A DNA stretch of 64,000 bases from Streptomyces geranii (GCF_002954775.1 NZ_PJME01000011.1:160680-224679), one strand, 5' to 3'; positions 42,546 to 54,404 are shown, counted from the stretch's first letter. Translations and numbers: made by a program. Notes: generated from the letters alone by a model not told the origin.

Positions 42546-43370
42546 TTACGCCGCCCCGCGCTGCAACGCCTCGCACACGGCCGTCGATTCGCGTGCCCCG
42601 AGTTCGACCGCCCGCCCGCAGTGGGCAATCCACGCGGCCATGCCCTCCGGAGTGCCGGAGGCGTAGCCGTCGAGTGCCGCCAGATAGGCCGCGCGGCCCG
42701 GTTCGGCGTGGCCGACCTCGGCCGGGCACACCGACTTCGGGTCGAGGCCGCTGCCGACCAGGACGATCCGCTCCGCCGCGCGCGCGACGAGGCCGTTGTG
42801 GGAGCCGAAGGGGCGCAGCGCGAGGAGTTCGCCGTGCACGACGGCCGCGGTGACCAGGGCGGGGGCCGAGCCGCCCGCGATGATCAGCTCCGCGAGCCCC
42901 TCCAGCCGCGCCGACACCTCGGCCGCGCCCGGCAGCGGCAGTTCGACCAGCGGCTCGTCGACCAGCTCACCGTCCTGTCGCGGACGCCCGACCTCGTCGG
43001 CCGTGCCAGCGGCGGCGACCAGATGCAGCCGGGCCAGCACGCGCAGCGGCGACTGCCGCCAGATGGACAGGAGTTGACCCGCCTCCGCGGTCAGCCGCAG
43101 GGCCGCCCCGACCACCCGGGCCTCGTCGTCGCCGCTGAAGTCGGTGCGCCGGCGCACCTCTTCGAGGGCCCAGTCGGCACCGGAGAGGGCCGCGGAGCCG
43201 CGCGCGCCGCGCAGTCCCGCCTCACCGGTGATCTCGTTGCTGCGCCGCCGCATGACGCGGTGGCCGTAGACCCGGTCCACGGCCTTGCGCACGGCTTCCA
43301 CGGAGTCGGCCACCCCGGGCAGCGACCCCAGGGCCGCTAGCGGATCGGCGGTAGCGCCTGTCGTACTCAT
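42546..43370 (-). CDS. Fic-like protein with degenerate active-site motif
   Basis: A 274-residue protein. ALVTAAVVHGELLALRPFGSHNGLVARA is laid out like a Fic core (helix, then HPFxxGNGRxxR), but the catalytic His is Arg and GNGR is HNGL. AMP transfer is therefore unlikely. The N-terminal 120 residues are helical. The family is common in Streptomyces and often called oxidoreductase without reason. ATG 43370 is inside a region divergent from the CooC-like gene. Confidence 0.75.
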   Translation of the reverse strand: MSTTGATADPLAALGSLPGVADSVEAVRKAVDRVYGHRVMRRRSNEITGEAGLRGARGSAALSGADWALEEVRRRTDFSGDDEARVVGAALRLTAEAGQLLSIWRQSPLRVLARLHLVAAAGTADEVGRPRQDGELVDEPLVELPLPGAAEVSARLEGLAELIIAGGSAPALVTAAVVHGELLALRPFGSHNGLVARAAERIVLVGSGLDPKSVCPAEVGHAEPGRAAYLAALDGYASGTPEGMAAWIAHCGRAVELGARESTAVCEALQRGAA

Positions 43371-43471
43371 GAGTACGACCCTACGCAATCCAGGGAGCCG
43401 ACCCACGAAGGAGTGGACTTCCTCACGCGCCCTGGACACCCTCGGCGGTCGCCCCACTACCGTTACTGAAC

Positions 43472-44455
43472 ATGAAAATTGCTTTCGTCGGGAAGGGCGG
43501 CAGCGGCAAGACCACGCTGTCCTCCCTGTTCGTCCGCCATCTCGCGGCCTCCGGGGCCCCGGTCCTCGCCATCGACGCCGACATCAACCAGCACCTGGGC
43601 GCCGCACTCGGCCTCCACGACGCCGAAGCCGCCGCGCTGCCCCCGATGGGCGAGCGGCTGGACCTGATCAAGGAGCACCTCCGCGGCACGAACCCGCGCA
43701 TCACCTGCGCCGACGCGATGATCAAGACGACCCCGCCCGGCGAGGGCTCGCGGCTGCTGCGCGTCCAGGAGACCAATCCGGTGTACGACGCCTGCGCACG
43801 ACCGGTGGAACTCGACGGCGGTGCCGTCCGTTTGATGGTCACCGGCCCGTTCACCGAGGCGGATCTGGGGGTGGCCTGCTACCACTCCAAGACGGGCGCG
43901 GTGGAGCTGTGCCTGAACCACCTCGTCGACGGCCCGGGCGAGTATGTCGTCGTCGACATGACCGCGGGCTCGGACTCCTTCGCGTCCGGCCTGTTCACCC
44001 GCTTCGACATCACGTTCCTCGTCGCCGAACCGACCCGGAAGGGAGTCTCCGTCTATCGCCAGTACAAGGAGTACGCCCAGGACTTCGGGGTCGTCCTGAA
44101 GGTCGTCGGCAACAAGGTGCAGGGCCAGGACGACCTCGACTTCCTCCGCGCCGAGGTCGGGGACGACCTCCTGGAGACGGTCGGCCACTCGGACTGGGTG
44201 CGCTCCATGGAGAAGGGCCGCCCCACCCGGTTCGACCTCCTGGAGGACACCAACCGCCGCGCCCTGCGCCGACTGCGAACGGCCGTCGACGCCACGTACG
44301 AACTGCGCGACTGGGAGCGCTACACCCACCAGATGGTCCACTTCCACCTGAAGAACGCCCACTCCTGGGCCAACGCGAGAACGGGAGTCGACCTGGCGGC
44401 CCAGGTCGACCCGGGCTTCGTACTGGGCGAACAGCTGACGGCAACCACGGTCTGA
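43472..44455 (+). CDS. CooC/MinD-type ATPase
   Basis: A 327-residue protein. It starts MKIAFVGKGGSGKTTL, the deviant Walker A with signature Lys. Then LAIDADINQHLG (switch I), YVVVDMTAGSDSFASGL (switch II/Walker B) and a late RQYKEY segment follow. CooC-type ATPases insert metal into enzymes; others in the deviant-Walker class place proteins. No partner enzyme is nearby, so the client is unknown. Confidence 0.87.
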   Translation: MKIAFVGKGGSGKTTLSSLFVRHLAASGAPVLAIDADINQHLGAALGLHDAEAAALPPMGERLDLIKEHLRGTNPRITCADAMIKTTPPGEGSRLLRVQETNPVYDACARPVELDGGAVRLMVTGPFTEADLGVACYHSKTGAVELCLNHLVDGPGEYVVVDMTAGSDSFASGLFTRFDITFLVAEPTRKGVSVYRQYKEYAQDFGVVLKVVGNKVQGQDDLDFLRAEVGDDLLETVGHSDWVRSMEKGRPTRFDLLEDTNRRALRRLRTAVDATYELRDWERYTHQMVHFHLKNAHSWANARTGVDLAAQVDPGFVLGEQLTATTV

Positions 44456-44552
44456 GGCGGTCGGGGCGCGCAGCGCCCGCCGACAGGGGCGCGGGGAACT
44501 GCGCGACCAGCCCCCACAGCCCCGCGCACGAAGAACCGCTCCAGGCCAACCC
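44456..44552. repeat. Streptomyces dispersed intergenic repeat (partial)
   Basis: Contains GGGGCGCGGGGAACTGCGCG and AGCCCCCACAG, a core found between convergent genes all over Streptomyces genomes as I recall. It lies between the converging CooC-like and lipoprotein genes, where it may act as terminator. Confidence 0.6.
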
Positions 44553-45833
44553 CTACCGCTTGCCCGCAGGCGCCCCCGGCACTCCCTGGGGCGCCGGGGC
44601 CGAAGCCGGGCGGCCGGCCAGCAGGGACGCCCAGCCACGCTCAGGCGCCTCCCCCACCCCCAGCGTCCGCAACTTCGCCAGCACCTCCGGGTCCTGCGCG
44701 TCCAGCCAGTCCGCGAGCTGCCGGAAGGAGACACACCGCACGTCCGACTTCGTGCACACCCGCTCGATGAACTCCTCGACGGCCCGCATGTACACGCCGC
44801 CGTTCCAGGACTCGAAGTGGTTGCCGATGATCAGCGGCGCCCGGTTGCCCTCGTGGGCCCGCTCGAACCCCTTGAGGAGCCCGTCCCGGAACTGGTCGCC
44901 CCAGTACTCGTACCGCGCCTTGTCCCCCGTCCGTGCCGCGGACTGGTTCATGTAGAAGTTGTAGTCCATGGTCAGCGTCTCGAAGCCCCGGCCGGGCATC
45001 GGGACGAGCTGCATGGACAGGTCCCACAGCCCCTTCTTCCGCTCGGGCCAGACCTGGTCGTTGACCCCGCTCGTGTCGTAGCGGAAGCCCAGTTCGCGGG
45101 CGGCGCTCATGAAGTTCTTCTGCCCTTCCAGGCAGGGTGTGCGGGCGCCGACGAGTTCCCGCTCGTAGTCGAAGGGCAGCGGGGACGCCTTCTTCATACC
45201 GGTGGTGGTCTTCCAGGACTTCACGAAACGTTTCGCCTGGGCGATCTCGTCCTTCCAGTCCTCCACCGACCACTCGCCGACCCCGCCCCCGGCGCCGCAG
45301 AAGTGACCGTTGAAGTGGGTGCCGATCTCGCTGCCCTCCAGCCAGGCGAGCCGCAGCTGCTTCACGGTGTCGGCGATGCCCTGCTCGTCGTTGAAGCCGA
45401 TGTCGGAGCGGCCCGGCGAGTGCTGGGGCGGCCGGTACAGGTCGCGCTGGTCCTCCGGGAGCAGGTACACACCGCTCAGGAAGTACGTCATCGTCGCCCT
45501 GTTGGCCTTGGCCACCTTGCGGAAGTGGGAGAACAGCCGCTGGCCGTCCTCACCGGCGCCGTCCCAGGACAGGACGACGAACTGCGGCGGCTTCTGGCCG
45601 GGCTTCAGCCGCTCCGGTCTGGGCTGGTAGGGCTGGGCTCCGGTGTACGCGGTGGAGCCGTCGCCGATCAGCCGGACCGCGCTCCTGGGTGCCGGGGCCG
45701 GCGCGGCCTTCTTCGCGCCGGGCGCACCCCCCTTCGTACCGGAGCCGGTGGTTCCCGCCCCGCAGCCGGCCAGTGACGCGGCACAGGCCGCGACGGCCAC
45801 TACGCCCGCGGCGATCCTCTTGGTGACGGCCAT
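44553..45833 (-). CDS. Lipoprotein, polysaccharide-deacetylase-like
   Basis: A 426-residue exported lipoprotein: signal and lipobox (SLAGC), a Gly/Ala/Pro-rich linker, then a catalytic part. LSWDGAGED in place of the usual TFDDG, GSEIGTHFNGHFC with the His pair, and SPLPFDYERELVGARTPC resemble a polysaccharide-deacetylase barrel (carbohydrate esterase 4-like). The late IIGNHFESW may bear the second His. Metal-dependent deacetylation of cell-wall glycan is plausible, but the motifs are divergent. Confidence 0.75.
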   Translation of the reverse strand: MAVTKRIAAGVVAVAACAASLAGCGAGTTGSGTKGGAPGAKKAAPAPAPRSAVRLIGDGSTAYTGAQPYQPRPERLKPGQKPPQFVVLSWDGAGEDGQRLFSHFRKVAKANRATMTYFLSGVYLLPEDQRDLYRPPQHSPGRSDIGFNDEQGIADTVKQLRLAWLEGSEIGTHFNGHFCGAGGGVGEWSVEDWKDEIAQAKRFVKSWKTTTGMKKASPLPFDYERELVGARTPCLEGQKNFMSAARELGFRYDTSGVNDQVWPERKKGLWDLSMQLVPMPGRGFETLTMDYNFYMNQSAARTGDKARYEYWGDQFRDGLLKGFERAHEGNRAPLIIGNHFESWNGGVYMRAVEEFIERVCTKSDVRCVSFRQLADWLDAQDPEVLAKLRTLGVGEAPERGWASLLAGRPASAPAPQGVPGAPAGKR

Positions 45834-46138
45834 CTCCGCCCACCTCTTCCTTCGTTCGGGCCGGCGCTTTCGGGCGCGGCGCCGTCAAGGTCGCATGGGA
45901 CGAAAAAGGAATTAGTACGACAAGCCGATCAAATATTCACTTCACCCTTCCGGATGATCCATTGCACCATTTGCCCCGAAAATCCATACACGGCCTTTAC
46001 TGTGCATTACGATCCATTTACCGAGCGTTGAAAAATCCCGCCGCTGCACGCCGTGACCACACGGCCGCGACCCGCCCCCCGCCACAGCCGGGGGACCACC
46101 TGTTCCGCGACCGCGCTGCCCCGGAGGAGACGGGAAAC

Positions 46139-48688
46139 ATGTCTGCCTGCGTCCCCACTCGCGCCCCCGAACCGACTCGGACGAAGCGCATGCACCAGCC
46201 TCACAGCCCACCACCACCGCCGACCCCACCCCGCCGCTTCCGCGTCGCGGGCGCCGACGTGTCGGCCTCGATCGCGGTCTTCCTGATCGCCCTGCCACTG
46301 TCCCTGGGCATCGCCCTGGCCACCGGCGCTCCGCTCCAGGCCGGACTGGTCGCCGCCGCCGTCGGCGGGATCGTCGCCGGACGGCTCGGCGGCTCCCCGC
46401 TCCAGGTGAGCGGACCCGCCGCCGGGCTCACCGTCGTCACCGCCGAACTCATCCAGCGGTACGGATGGCGGACGACCTGTGCCATCACCGTCCTCGCCGG
46501 GCTCGCCCAGCTCGGCCTCGGCTGCCTGCGGGTGGCCCGGACCGCGCTGGCCGTCAGCCCCGCCGTCGTCCACGGCATGCTCGCCGGCATCGGCGTGACC
46601 ATCGCCGTCGCCCAGCTGCACATCGTCCTCGGGGGTACGCCGGAGAGCGCGGTCCTCGACAATCTCCGCGCGCTGCCCGCCCAGTTGGCCGGGCTGCACC
46701 CCGCCGCCGTGTCGATGAGCGTGCTCACGCTGACCCTGCTGCTGGTCTGGCCCCGGCTGCCCGGCCGGGTCGGGGGCGTGCTGCGCAAGCTGCCGGCCGC
46801 CCTCGTCGCCGTCACCGGCGCCACACTCACCGCCGCGCTCGCCGGGCTGAGTCTGCCCAAGGTCGACCTGCCGTCCTGGAGCAGCCACGCGCTGGCCGGG
46901 CTGCCCGAAGGATCCGTGCTCGGCCTGGTCGCCGCCGTGCTCACGGTCACGCTGGTGTGCAGCGTGCAGTCGCTGCTCGGCGCGGTCGCCGTGGACAAGA
47001 TGGTCGCCTCCCGGCCCGATCTGCTGGCCGGCCGCACCGCCGGACCGGGAGCCGGAAGCCGCGTCGGCCGCTCCGACCTGAACCGCGAACTGCTCGGCCA
47101 GGGCGCCGCCAACGTCGTGTCCGGAGTGCTCGGCGGACTGCCGGTCGCGGGCGTGGCCGTGCGGAGTTCGGCGAATGTGCAAGCCGGTGCCGTGAGCCGG
47201 AACTCCACGATGCTGCACGGCGTTCTCGTAGTAGTCGCCGCGCTGCTGATGGTTCCGATCCTGGAGCTGATCCCGCTCGCCTCACTCGCCGCCCTGGTGA
47301 TGGCCGTCGGCATCCAGATGGTGTCCCTGCACCACATCCGCACGGTGACTCGCCACCGCGAGGTCCTGGTCTACGCGGTGACGACCCTGGGCGTCGTCCT
47401 GCTCGGCGTCCTCGAAGGAGTCCTGCTGGGCGTCGCGGTCGCCGTCGCCGTCGCCCTGCACCGCCTCGCCCGCACCCGGATCACCTACGAAGTGAGAGAC
47501 GACGAAAGAGAAGGAGTCCACTACGTACACGTACGAGGCCAGTTGACGTTCCTCGCGGTGCCCCGGCTCAGCCGGACCCTGCACCTCGTCCCCCAAGGGG
47601 CCGACGCCGTCGTGGAGTTGGACGGCTCGTTCATGGACCACGCGGCCTACGAATCACTGCAGCACTGGCAGAGCACGCACACTGCGCAGGGCGGCACCGT
47701 CGAGGTGACCGGCCGCACGGGGACGCGGATCGCCGAGCCCGCGAGCAGCTCCGACTGCCGCTGCCGGCCCTGGACGCCCTGGCGCAACCACCAGTGCGAG
47801 GTCCCCGAGTCCGGTCAGAGGCGTGGAGGGTTCGCGAGCGGGCCGGCGGGAGCGAACGGGCCCATCGGGCCACCCGGTTCGGCCGGTGGTCCCGGCTCGG
47901 CGGGCCCGGGCGGCCCGGAGGGCTCATCCGGCCGCACCGGCGCCTCCGGCTCCTCCGGTCCCGCCAGCTCCTCCGAGGCGTCAGGCTCCGCCCGGTCGAC
48001 CGGTGTCGCCGAGCCCAGTGGGCATCAACTGGCTCGTGGGATCAGCGCGTTCCAGCGGAACACCGCTCCTCTGGTGCGCGGTGAGCTGGCCAGGCTGGCT
48101 CGTGAGGGGCAGCGGCCCGCGCAGCTGTTCCTGACCTGTGCCGACTCGCGGCTCGTCACGTCGATGATCACCTCCAGCGGTCCCGGCGACCTGTTCGTCG
48201 TGCGGAACGTGGGCAACCTGGTGCCGCAGCCCGGCGAGGAGAGCGGGGACGACTCGGTGGCGGCGGCCATCGAGTACGCGGTGGACGTGCTGCGGGTGCG
48301 GTCCATCACGGTGTGCGGGCACTCCGGGTGCGGGGCCATGCAGGCGCTGCTGAGCATGGAGCCCGGCGGGGCTCGGACGCCGCTCAGGCGGTGGCTGCGG
48401 CACGGGGTGCCGAGTCTGGAGCGGATGGCCGACAGGGACCGGCCGTGGGCGCGGCTCGCCGGGCGGGCGCCCGCCGACGCGGTCGAGCAGCTCTGCCTGA
48501 CCAATGTGGTCCAGCAGTTGGAGCATCTGCGGGCGCACGAGTCGGTGGCGCGGGCCCTGCGCGAGGGGGCGCTCGAACTGCACGGGATGTACTTCCATGT
48601 GGGTGAGGCACAGGCGTATCTGCTCAGCGGGGAGGTTGACGGGGACGAGGTGTTCGATCATGTGCGGGCGGCCGGGCTGCCGGCCTGA
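46139..48688 (+). CDS. SulP transporter - carbonic anhydrase fusion
   Basis: An 849-residue protein. Residues about 35-440 are a SulP anion transporter with 10-12 membrane segments; residues about 455-560 form a STAS domain. Then 60 residues are collagen-like Gly-X-Y (GPAGANGPIGPPGSAGGPG and more). The final 200 residues are a beta-class carbonic anhydrase: CADSR and CGHSGCGA hold the zinc Cys-Asp-His-Cys set. Joining bicarbonate uptake to CO2 conversion is known for BicA-type fusions in actinobacteria. ATG 46139 has GGAGGAG upstream. Preceding 300 bp hold only its AT-richer promoter area. Confidence 0.92.
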   Translation: MSACVPTRAPEPTRTKRMHQPHSPPPPPTPPRRFRVAGADVSASIAVFLIALPLSLGIALATGAPLQAGLVAAAVGGIVAGRLGGSPLQVSGPAAGLTVVTAELIQRYGWRTTCAITVLAGLAQLGLGCLRVARTALAVSPAVVHGMLAGIGVTIAVAQLHIVLGGTPESAVLDNLRALPAQLAGLHPAAVSMSVLTLTLLLVWPRLPGRVGGVLRKLPAALVAVTGATLTAALAGLSLPKVDLPSWSSHALAGLPEGSVLGLVAAVLTVTLVCSVQSLLGAVAVDKMVASRPDLLAGRTAGPGAGSRVGRSDLNRELLGQGAANVVSGVLGGLPVAGVAVRSSANVQAGAVSRNSTMLHGVLVVVAALLMVPILELIPLASLAALVMAVGIQMVSLHHIRTVTRHREVLVYAVTTLGVVLLGVLEGVLLGVAVAVAVALHRLARTRITYEVRDDEREGVHYVHVRGQLTFLAVPRLSRTLHLVPQGADAVVELDGSFMDHAAYESLQHWQSTHTAQGGTVEVTGRTGTRIAEPASSSDCRCRPWTPWRNHQCEVPESGQRRGGFASGPAGANGPIGPPGSAGGPGSAGPGGPEGSSGRTGASGSSGPASSSEASGSARSTGVAEPSGHQLARGISAFQRNTAPLVRGELARLAREGQRPAQLFLTCADSRLVTSMITSSGPGDLFVVRNVGNLVPQPGEESGDDSVAAAIEYAVDVLRVRSITVCGHSGCGAMQALLSMEPGGARTPLRRWLRHGVPSLERMADRDRPWARLAGRAPADAVEQLCLTNVVQQLEHLRAHESVARALREGALELHGMYFHVGEAQAYLLSGEVDGDEVFDHVRAAGLPA

Positions 48689-48913
48689 CGGGAGCGGATG
48701 AACCGGGCGGCCGTCGCGCACGTGACCTTGGTTGTCCCCTTCATGAGGAGGCGTGCCGACGGGATCGGCCCGAGGGTCCGACGGTCTGACGACTTGAGGA
48801 CACAGAGGTCTAAACCAATTTTCCGTCGGCCCTTGTCATCGGGCCCCCCGGTCTGATGAGCTGTGGCCTGGGACACAACGGCCGCCCCGGCAAAGCACCG
48901 TAAGGGAGATGTC

Positions 48914-50869
<1,956 letters not shown>

Positions 50870-51034
50870 ATCACGACGGGACCCGAGGGTTTCCTCCGGG
50901 CGGCGGCTCCCGCGCACCTTAGGTAAGCTAAAGATCGCGTCAACAACGCGACAAGATCCGCGAGGATCGCCAAGGTGCGCCGGGAAGTCTGGTCGGCACG
51001 CGTTCCGTGCTGCCCACCGACCGGAGGTCCCCCC

Positions 51035-52486
51035 GTGGTCGCCCCCCGTACCACCAGCCGCAAGCTCCTCGGACGGCTCTCGCTGCCCGAGCGGACGTTC
51101 GTCGCGGACGCGCTGCGCACCGAGACCGTCGGTGGCGTGCTGTTGCTCCTCGCCGCGATCGCCGCGCTGGTCTGGGCGAACACCCCGGTCAAGGAGTCCT
51201 ACGAGACCGTCCTCGACCTCCATGTCGGACCGTCCGCCCTCGGGCTCCACCTCTCCCTCCAGCACTGGGCCGCCGACGGCCTGCTCGCCGTCTTCTTCTT
51301 CGTCGCCGGTATCGAACTCAAGCGCGAACTCGTCGCCGGGGACCTCCGCGACCCGAGGGCCGCCGCGCTGCCCGTCGTCGCCGCCCTGTGCGGAATGGCC
51401 GTACCGGCGCTCGTCTACACCCTCACCAGCCTCAGCGGCGGCGGCTCGCTCGCCGGGTGGGCCGTGCCCACGGCCACCGACATCGCCTTCGCGCTCGCCG
51501 TGCTCGCCGTCATCGGTACGTCGCTGCCCAGCGCCCTGCGCGCGTTCCTGCTGACGCTCGCCGTCGTCGACGACCTCTTCGCCATCCTGATCATCGCGGT
51601 CTTCTTCACCGACGACCTGAACCTCGCCGCGCTCGGCGGCGCCTTCACCGGCCTCGCCGTCTTCTGGCTGCTGCTGAGGAAGGGCGTACGCGGGTGGTAC
51701 GTCTACGTCCCGCTCGCGCTGGTCATCTGGGGGCTGATGTACAACAGCGGCGTCCACGCCACCGTCGCCGGGGTCGCGATGGGGCTGATGCTGCGCTGCA
51801 CGACCCGGACCGAGGACGGGGAGGAGCGGTCGCCCGGCGAGCACGTCGAGCATCTGGTGCGGCCCCTGTCCGCCGGGCTCGCCGTGCCGCTGTTCGCCCT
51901 GTTCAGCGCGGGGGTGTCGGTGTCCGGCGGGGCGCTCGGAGAGGTGTTCACGCGGCCCGAGACGCTCGGGGTGGTGCTCGGGCTCGTCGTCGGGAAGACG
52001 GTCGGGATCTTCGGCGGGACCTGGCTGACGGCGCGTTTCACCAGGGCCTCGCTCAGCGACGACCTCGCCTGGGCGGACGTCTTCGCCGTCGCCTCGCTCG
52101 CCGGGATCGGCTTCACCGTCTCCCTCCTCATCGGCGAACTCGCGTTCGACGGCGACAGCGCGCTCACCGACGAGGTCAAGGCCGCCGTCCTGACCGGCTC
52201 CCTCATCGCCGCGCTCGGCGCGACCGTGCTGCTGAAGATACGGAACGCCCGCTACCGCGGGATGTGGGAGGCCGAGGAGCGCGACGACGACCTCGACGGC
52301 ATCCCCGACATCTACGAGCAGGACGATCCGGCGTACCACCTGCGCATGGCCGACATCTACGAGGGGAAGGCGGCAGAGCACCGGCGCATCGCCGGGCTCA
52401 AGGCCGCCGAACTGGAGGCCGCCGAACGGGACCGGCTTGCCGAAGTGGCGGGCGGGGCGGGCGACGAGGGTGACGGTCCGGCATGA
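51035..52486 (+). CDS. nhaA: Na+/H+ antiporter NhaA
   Basis: A 483-residue protein with 12 membrane segments. FFFVAGIELKREL, VPTATDIAFALAVLA and FLLTLAVVDDLFAILI (the paired transport Asp residues) are characteristic. It has a hydrophilic C-terminal tail of about 70 residues (DLDGIPDIYEQDDPAYH, then a Glu/Ala-rich helix) longer than that of E. coli NhaA. GTG 51035 is preceded by GGAGG. It exchanges Na+ for protons to maintain pH and salt balance. Confidence 0.95.
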   Translation: MVAPRTTSRKLLGRLSLPERTFVADALRTETVGGVLLLLAAIAALVWANTPVKESYETVLDLHVGPSALGLHLSLQHWAADGLLAVFFFVAGIELKRELVAGDLRDPRAAALPVVAALCGMAVPALVYTLTSLSGGGSLAGWAVPTATDIAFALAVLAVIGTSLPSALRAFLLTLAVVDDLFAILIIAVFFTDDLNLAALGGAFTGLAVFWLLLRKGVRGWYVYVPLALVIWGLMYNSGVHATVAGVAMGLMLRCTTRTEDGEERSPGEHVEHLVRPLSAGLAVPLFALFSAGVSVSGGALGEVFTRPETLGVVLGLVVGKTVGIFGGTWLTARFTRASLSDDLAWADVFAVASLAGIGFTVSLLIGELAFDGDSALTDEVKAAVLTGSLIAALGATVLLKIRNARYRGMWEAEERDDDLDGIPDIYEQDDPAYHLRMADIYEGKAAEHRRIAGLKAAELEAAERDRLAEVAGGAGDEGDGPA

Positions 52487-52631
52487 TCTGACACGTAGGC
52501 GTCGGACATGTGCGTCAGATGCGTACGGCGGCTGGTGATGGCCGCCGGGTACGGCAGTCACGTACGCCGGTCGCCTGCACCCGACACCCGACATCCGAGC
52601 AACACAACGGCAAGACAACAGGGAGACCTCG

Positions 52632-53108
52632 ATGAGCGCACCCGACGGCAATCCGGTCGGCGCCGAACGCAGCATCGGCCAGTTGTTCGCCTCGGCGACG
52701 ACCGAGATGTCCGCGCTGGTGCACGACGAGATCGCGCTGGCGAAAGCCCAGCTCAAGCAGGACGTGAAGCGCGGCGTGACGAGCGGTGGCGCGTTCATGG
52801 TGGCCGGCGCGGTGCTGGTCTTTTCCCTGCCGATGCTCAACTTCGCACTGGCGTACGCCATTCGGACCTGGAGCGACTGGAACCTCGCCCTCTGCTTCCT
52901 GCTGTCGTTCGCCGCGAACGTGCTGCTCGCCGTGCTCCTGGTGCTGGTCGGCGTCGTCTTCGCGAAGAAGGCCAGGAAGGGCAAGGGCCCGCAGAAGGTC
53001 GCCGCGTCCGTGAAGGAGACGGCGGGCGTCCTGCAGAAGGCCAAGCCGCACCCCCGGCCCGCCCCGGTGAGTGAGACGGTCGAGGTTGTGGCACGCTCGT
53101 CCTCATGA
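52632..53108 (+). CDS. Actinobacterial holin-X (phage holin superfamily III) protein
   Basis: A 158-residue protein. SIGQLFASATTEMSALVHDEIALAKAQLKQD is the amphipathic start of the DUF1469/holin-X family; two membrane segments lie at about 55-75 and 90-110, then a basic tail. In spite of the name these are chromosomal membrane proteins of unknown role. It overlaps the following gene by four bases. Confidence 0.85.
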   Translation: MSAPDGNPVGAERSIGQLFASATTEMSALVHDEIALAKAQLKQDVKRGVTSGGAFMVAGAVLVFSLPMLNFALAYAIRTWSDWNLALCFLLSFAANVLLAVLLVLVGVVFAKKARKGKGPQKVAASVKETAGVLQKAKPHPRPAPVSETVEVVARSSS

Positions 53109-54070
53109 CGGACCCCGCCACACCCCCGGCGTACCCCGCGTTCACCCAGCCCGCCTCGGCGGTACGGCTCGCCCTTCCCGGCGGGCGCGAGGTGGTCCAC
53201 CGGGATGTCGCCGCGAACGGCGCCCGGTTCCACATCGCCGAGCTGGGCGACGGACCGCTGGTCATGCTCGTGCACGGGTTCCCGCAGTTCTGGTGGACCT
53301 GGCGGTACCAGCTGGCCGCTCTCGCCGACGCCGGGTTCCGGGCCGTCGCCATGGACCTGCGGGGCGTGGGCGGCAGCGACCGTACGCCCCGGGGTTACGA
53401 CCCCGCGAACCTCGCCCTCGACATCACGGGCGTCGTCCGGTCCCTGGGCGAGCCCGACGCCGCGCTGGTCGGCCACGACCTGGGCGGCTACCTCGCGTGG
53501 ACGGCCGCGGTGATGCGCCCCAAGCTGGTACGGCGGCTCGTGGTCTCCTCGATGCCGCACCCCCGGCGCTGGCGCTCGGCGATGCTCTCCGACGTCAAGC
53601 AGACGGCCGCCGGTTCCTACATCTGGGGGTTCCAGCGGCCCTGGCTCCCGGAGCGGCAGCTCATCGCGGACGACGGCGCGCTCGTCGGGCGGCTGATCCG
53701 GGACTGGTCCGGGCCGCGACTGCCGGACGACGAGGCGGTGGAGACGTACAGCAGGGCGATGTGCATCCCGTCGACCGCGCACTGCGCGATCGAGCCGTAC
53801 CGCTGGATGGTCCGGTCGATGGCCCGGCCGGACGGCATCCAGTTCAACCGCCGCATGAAGCGGCCGGTACGGGTGCCGACGCTGCATCTGCACGGCTCGC
53901 TCGACCCGGTACTGCGCACGCGCAGCGCGGCGGGCTCCGGGGAGTACGTCGAGGCGCCGTACCGCTGGCGGCTGTTCGACGGGCTGGGGCACTTCCCGCA
54001 CGAGGAGGACCCGGTGGCCTTCTCGACCGAGCTGGTCAACTGGCTGAAGGACCCCGAACCGGACCGCTGA
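53105..54070 (+). CDS. Alpha/beta hydrolase, epoxide-hydrolase-like
   Basis: A 321-residue protein. VHGFPQFWWTWR with the HGFP oxyanion hole, DLRGVGGSD, and VGHDLGGYLAW with Asp as nucleophile place it in the epoxide hydrolase/haloalkane dehalogenase group; the base is His of GLGHFPHEEDP. The cap has the Tyr residues usual in epoxide hydrolases. Its start overlaps the holin-X stop. Confidence 0.87.
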   Translation: MTDPATPPAYPAFTQPASAVRLALPGGREVVHRDVAANGARFHIAELGDGPLVMLVHGFPQFWWTWRYQLAALADAGFRAVAMDLRGVGGSDRTPRGYDPANLALDITGVVRSLGEPDAALVGHDLGGYLAWTAAVMRPKLVRRLVVSSMPHPRRWRSAMLSDVKQTAAGSYIWGFQRPWLPERQLIADDGALVGRLIRDWSGPRLPDDEAVETYSRAMCIPSTAHCAIEPYRWMVRSMARPDGIQFNRRMKRPVRVPTLHLHGSLDPVLRTRSAAGSGEYVEAPYRWRLFDGLGHFPHEEDPVAFSTELVNWLKDPEPDR

Positions 54071-54196
54071 GTCACCGGCGGCACAGGAACAGACACGCGA
54101 ACACCTGTCCTACGAACAGCCAATTGCCCAACGCATAGGCCGATTGGGGGCCCATGGGGCGGTTATCGACCTTGGGGCAGGGGCAGACGTCGGGGT

Positions 54197-54376
54197 ATGG
54201 GCTGGACGCACGACTACAGTGACGCAGCACGCAATCGCCGCTCGGGCCACGGTCCGGGCTCCCACCGAGGAGGTTCCCCGCAGCTGGCGGGGACCGATCT
54301 GAGGGTGGGAATCCCGCGCATCCTGCGCCGCCGGGCCCGCTGGGTCTCGGTGCGCCTGCGCCACCCCCGCCCCTGA
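54197..54376 (+). CDS. Possible small basic protein, 59 residues
   Basis: ATG 54197 to TGA 54376 reads MGWTHDYSDAARN, a Gly/Ser/His-rich middle and an Arg-rich end (RILRRRARWVSVRLRHPRP). Codons mostly end in G or C. The ribosome site is weak (CGGGG). It would lie between two genes with opposite direction in a 330-bp gap. No family recognised. Confidence 0.4.
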   Translation: MGWTHDYSDAARNRRSGHGPGSHRGGSPQLAGTDLRVGIPRILRRRARWVSVRLRHPRP

Positions 54377-54404
54377 GCCCGGCGCCTCCGTACGCGTACG
54401 GGGT

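Noticed and set aside
52632..53108. Holin gene as a sign of prophage
   Set aside because: The holin-X family is chromosomal in actinobacteria and no phage gene lies nearby.
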